This document shows, piece by piece, positions 5,222 to 5,714 of a stretch of DNA of 5,714 nucleotides (the first letter of the stretch is position 1; each line of letters starts with the position of its first letter). The stretch is taken from NCBI GenBank assembly GCA_016296285.1, contig JAEDJP010000082.1, forward strand, positions 1 to 5,714, in the 5' to 3' direction. A program made the position numbers and the translations under genes. A model generated the notes under the pieces. The model ran no database searches. It was not told where the DNA came from and saw nothing but the letters and a program-made list of their open reading frames with translations. The DNA comes from Bacilli bacterium (GTDB lineage: Bacteria; Bacillota_I; Bacilli_A; RFN20; CAG-826).

Positions 5222-5416
5222 ATGCCAAAGATGAAAAGCAGCCGCTCCTTGAGCAAGAGGGTGAAAGTCACCGGTACCGGTAAGCTCAAATACGTTCACG
5301 CCTACAAAGGGCACCACGCCCCCTACAAGACCGCGAAGCAATCCCGTCAGCTCCGCCGCGCGGGCATGATCGACAAGACCGACTACAAGCGCATCCGCTT
5401 CATGCTCGTCAAGTAA
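5222..5416 (+). CDS. rpmI: 50S ribosomal protein bL35
   Basis: The 64-residue, strongly basic product has the family's normal length and features: MPKMKSSRSLSKRVKVTGTG at the N-terminus (1-20), the central HAYKGHHAPYKTAKQSRQLR region (26-45), and a hydrophobic-basic end. It is a small component of the large subunit. AAGGAGA (5206-5212) lies nine bases upstream of the ATG. The gene sits between infC and rplT in the conserved order and shares their transcript. Confidence 0.97.
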   Translation: MPKMKSSRSLSKRVKVTGTGKLKYVHAYKGHHAPYKTAKQSRQLRRAGMIDKTDYKRIRFMLVK

Positions 5417-5434
5417 TAGGAGGAAGAAAGAACA

Positions 5435-5714
5435 ATGGCTAGAGTCAAAGGTGGCACCGTTACCCGTGCCCGTCGCAAAAAGGTCCTGAAGGCCGCCAAA
5501 GGTTACTTCGGCAGCAAGCATCTTCTCTTCAAGACCGCCAAAGAGCAAGTTTGCCACTCGCTCCGTTACGCTTACAATTCCCGTCGTCTCGTCAAGAGGG
5601 ACTATCGTAAGCTCTGGATCAAGCGCATCAACGCCGCTTGCCGCATCAACGGCATCAGCTACTCCGTCTTCATGGGCGGCCTCAAGAAGGCTGGCATCGA
5701 GATGAACCGCAAGA
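5435..5714 (+). CDS. rplT: 50S ribosomal protein bL20, 3' end beyond window
   Basis: The first 93 codons are present of a family usually about 115-120 residues long. The basic N-terminal tail begins MARVKGGTVTRARRKKVLK (1-19) and is followed by KGYFGSKHLLFKTAKEQV (22-39) and KLWIKRINAACRINGISYS (62-80), all closely matching bL20. It binds 23S rRNA early in large-subunit assembly and, in Firmicutes and enterobacteria, represses its own operon through an mRNA mimic of that site. AGGAGGA (5418-5424) precedes the ATG by ten bases, and 18 bases separate the gene from rpmI. It is the likely ligand of the leader at 4499-4610. Confidence 0.97.
   Translation, partial: MARVKGGTVTRARRKKVLKAAKGYFGSKHLLFKTAKEQVCHSLRYAYNSRRLVKRDYRKLWIKRINAACRINGISYSVFMGGLKKAGIEMNRK

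Overview
The window looks like chromosomal DNA of a moderately GC-rich, low-complexity-envelope Firmicutes-type bacterium, probably an uncultured member of the Bacilli/Erysipelotrichia–Mollicutes side. The support is an infC-rpmI-rplT operon with a Firmicutes-style attenuated leader, a lipoprotein signal peptide followed by a Ser/Glu linker, and TGA used as a stop codon (so not the Mycoplasma code). The lineage is an inference; no rRNA is present to fix it.

Layout. Positions 1-386 (minus) hold the first 128 codons of an O6-alkylguanine-DNA alkyltransferase homologue that runs off the left edge. It is divergent from a plus-strand pair at 539-1928: a Fic-fold protein whose catalytic motif has been erased, overlapping by 11 bp a small four-helix membrane protein. 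Converging on that pair, and overlapping its end by 33 bp, is a minus-strand gene (1896-3431) for a secreted or anchored endonuclease I-family lipoprotein. A 69-bp divergent promoter region separates it from a short-chain dehydrogenase/reductase (3501-4415). The rest is the translation operon infC-rpmI-rplT (4634 to the right edge). It is preceded by its own promoter, an approximately 145-nt structured leader and an intrinsic terminator, which together look like an L20-type attenuator.

Two expression features stand out. First, all four stand-alone, promoter-proximal genes (alkyltransferase, Fic homologue, nuclease, dehydrogenase) have a -10-like hexamer ending only 6-9 bases before the ATG and no Shine-Dalgarno, which predicts leaderless mRNAs. 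The operon-internal genes and infC carry clear Shine-Dalgarno sequences. Second, infC has no ATG, GTG or TTG that gives a full-length protein. The Shine-Dalgarno points to an ATC start, extending the protein to 189 residues and fitting the known use of rare start codons for IF3 self-regulation.

The strongest candidates for something new are the catalytically dead Fic homologue with its coupled membrane partner, and the alkyltransferase homologue that keeps PCHR but has lost the arginine finger in an acidic recognition-helix segment. I see no CRISPR array, tRNA, rRNA or insertion sequence in the window.
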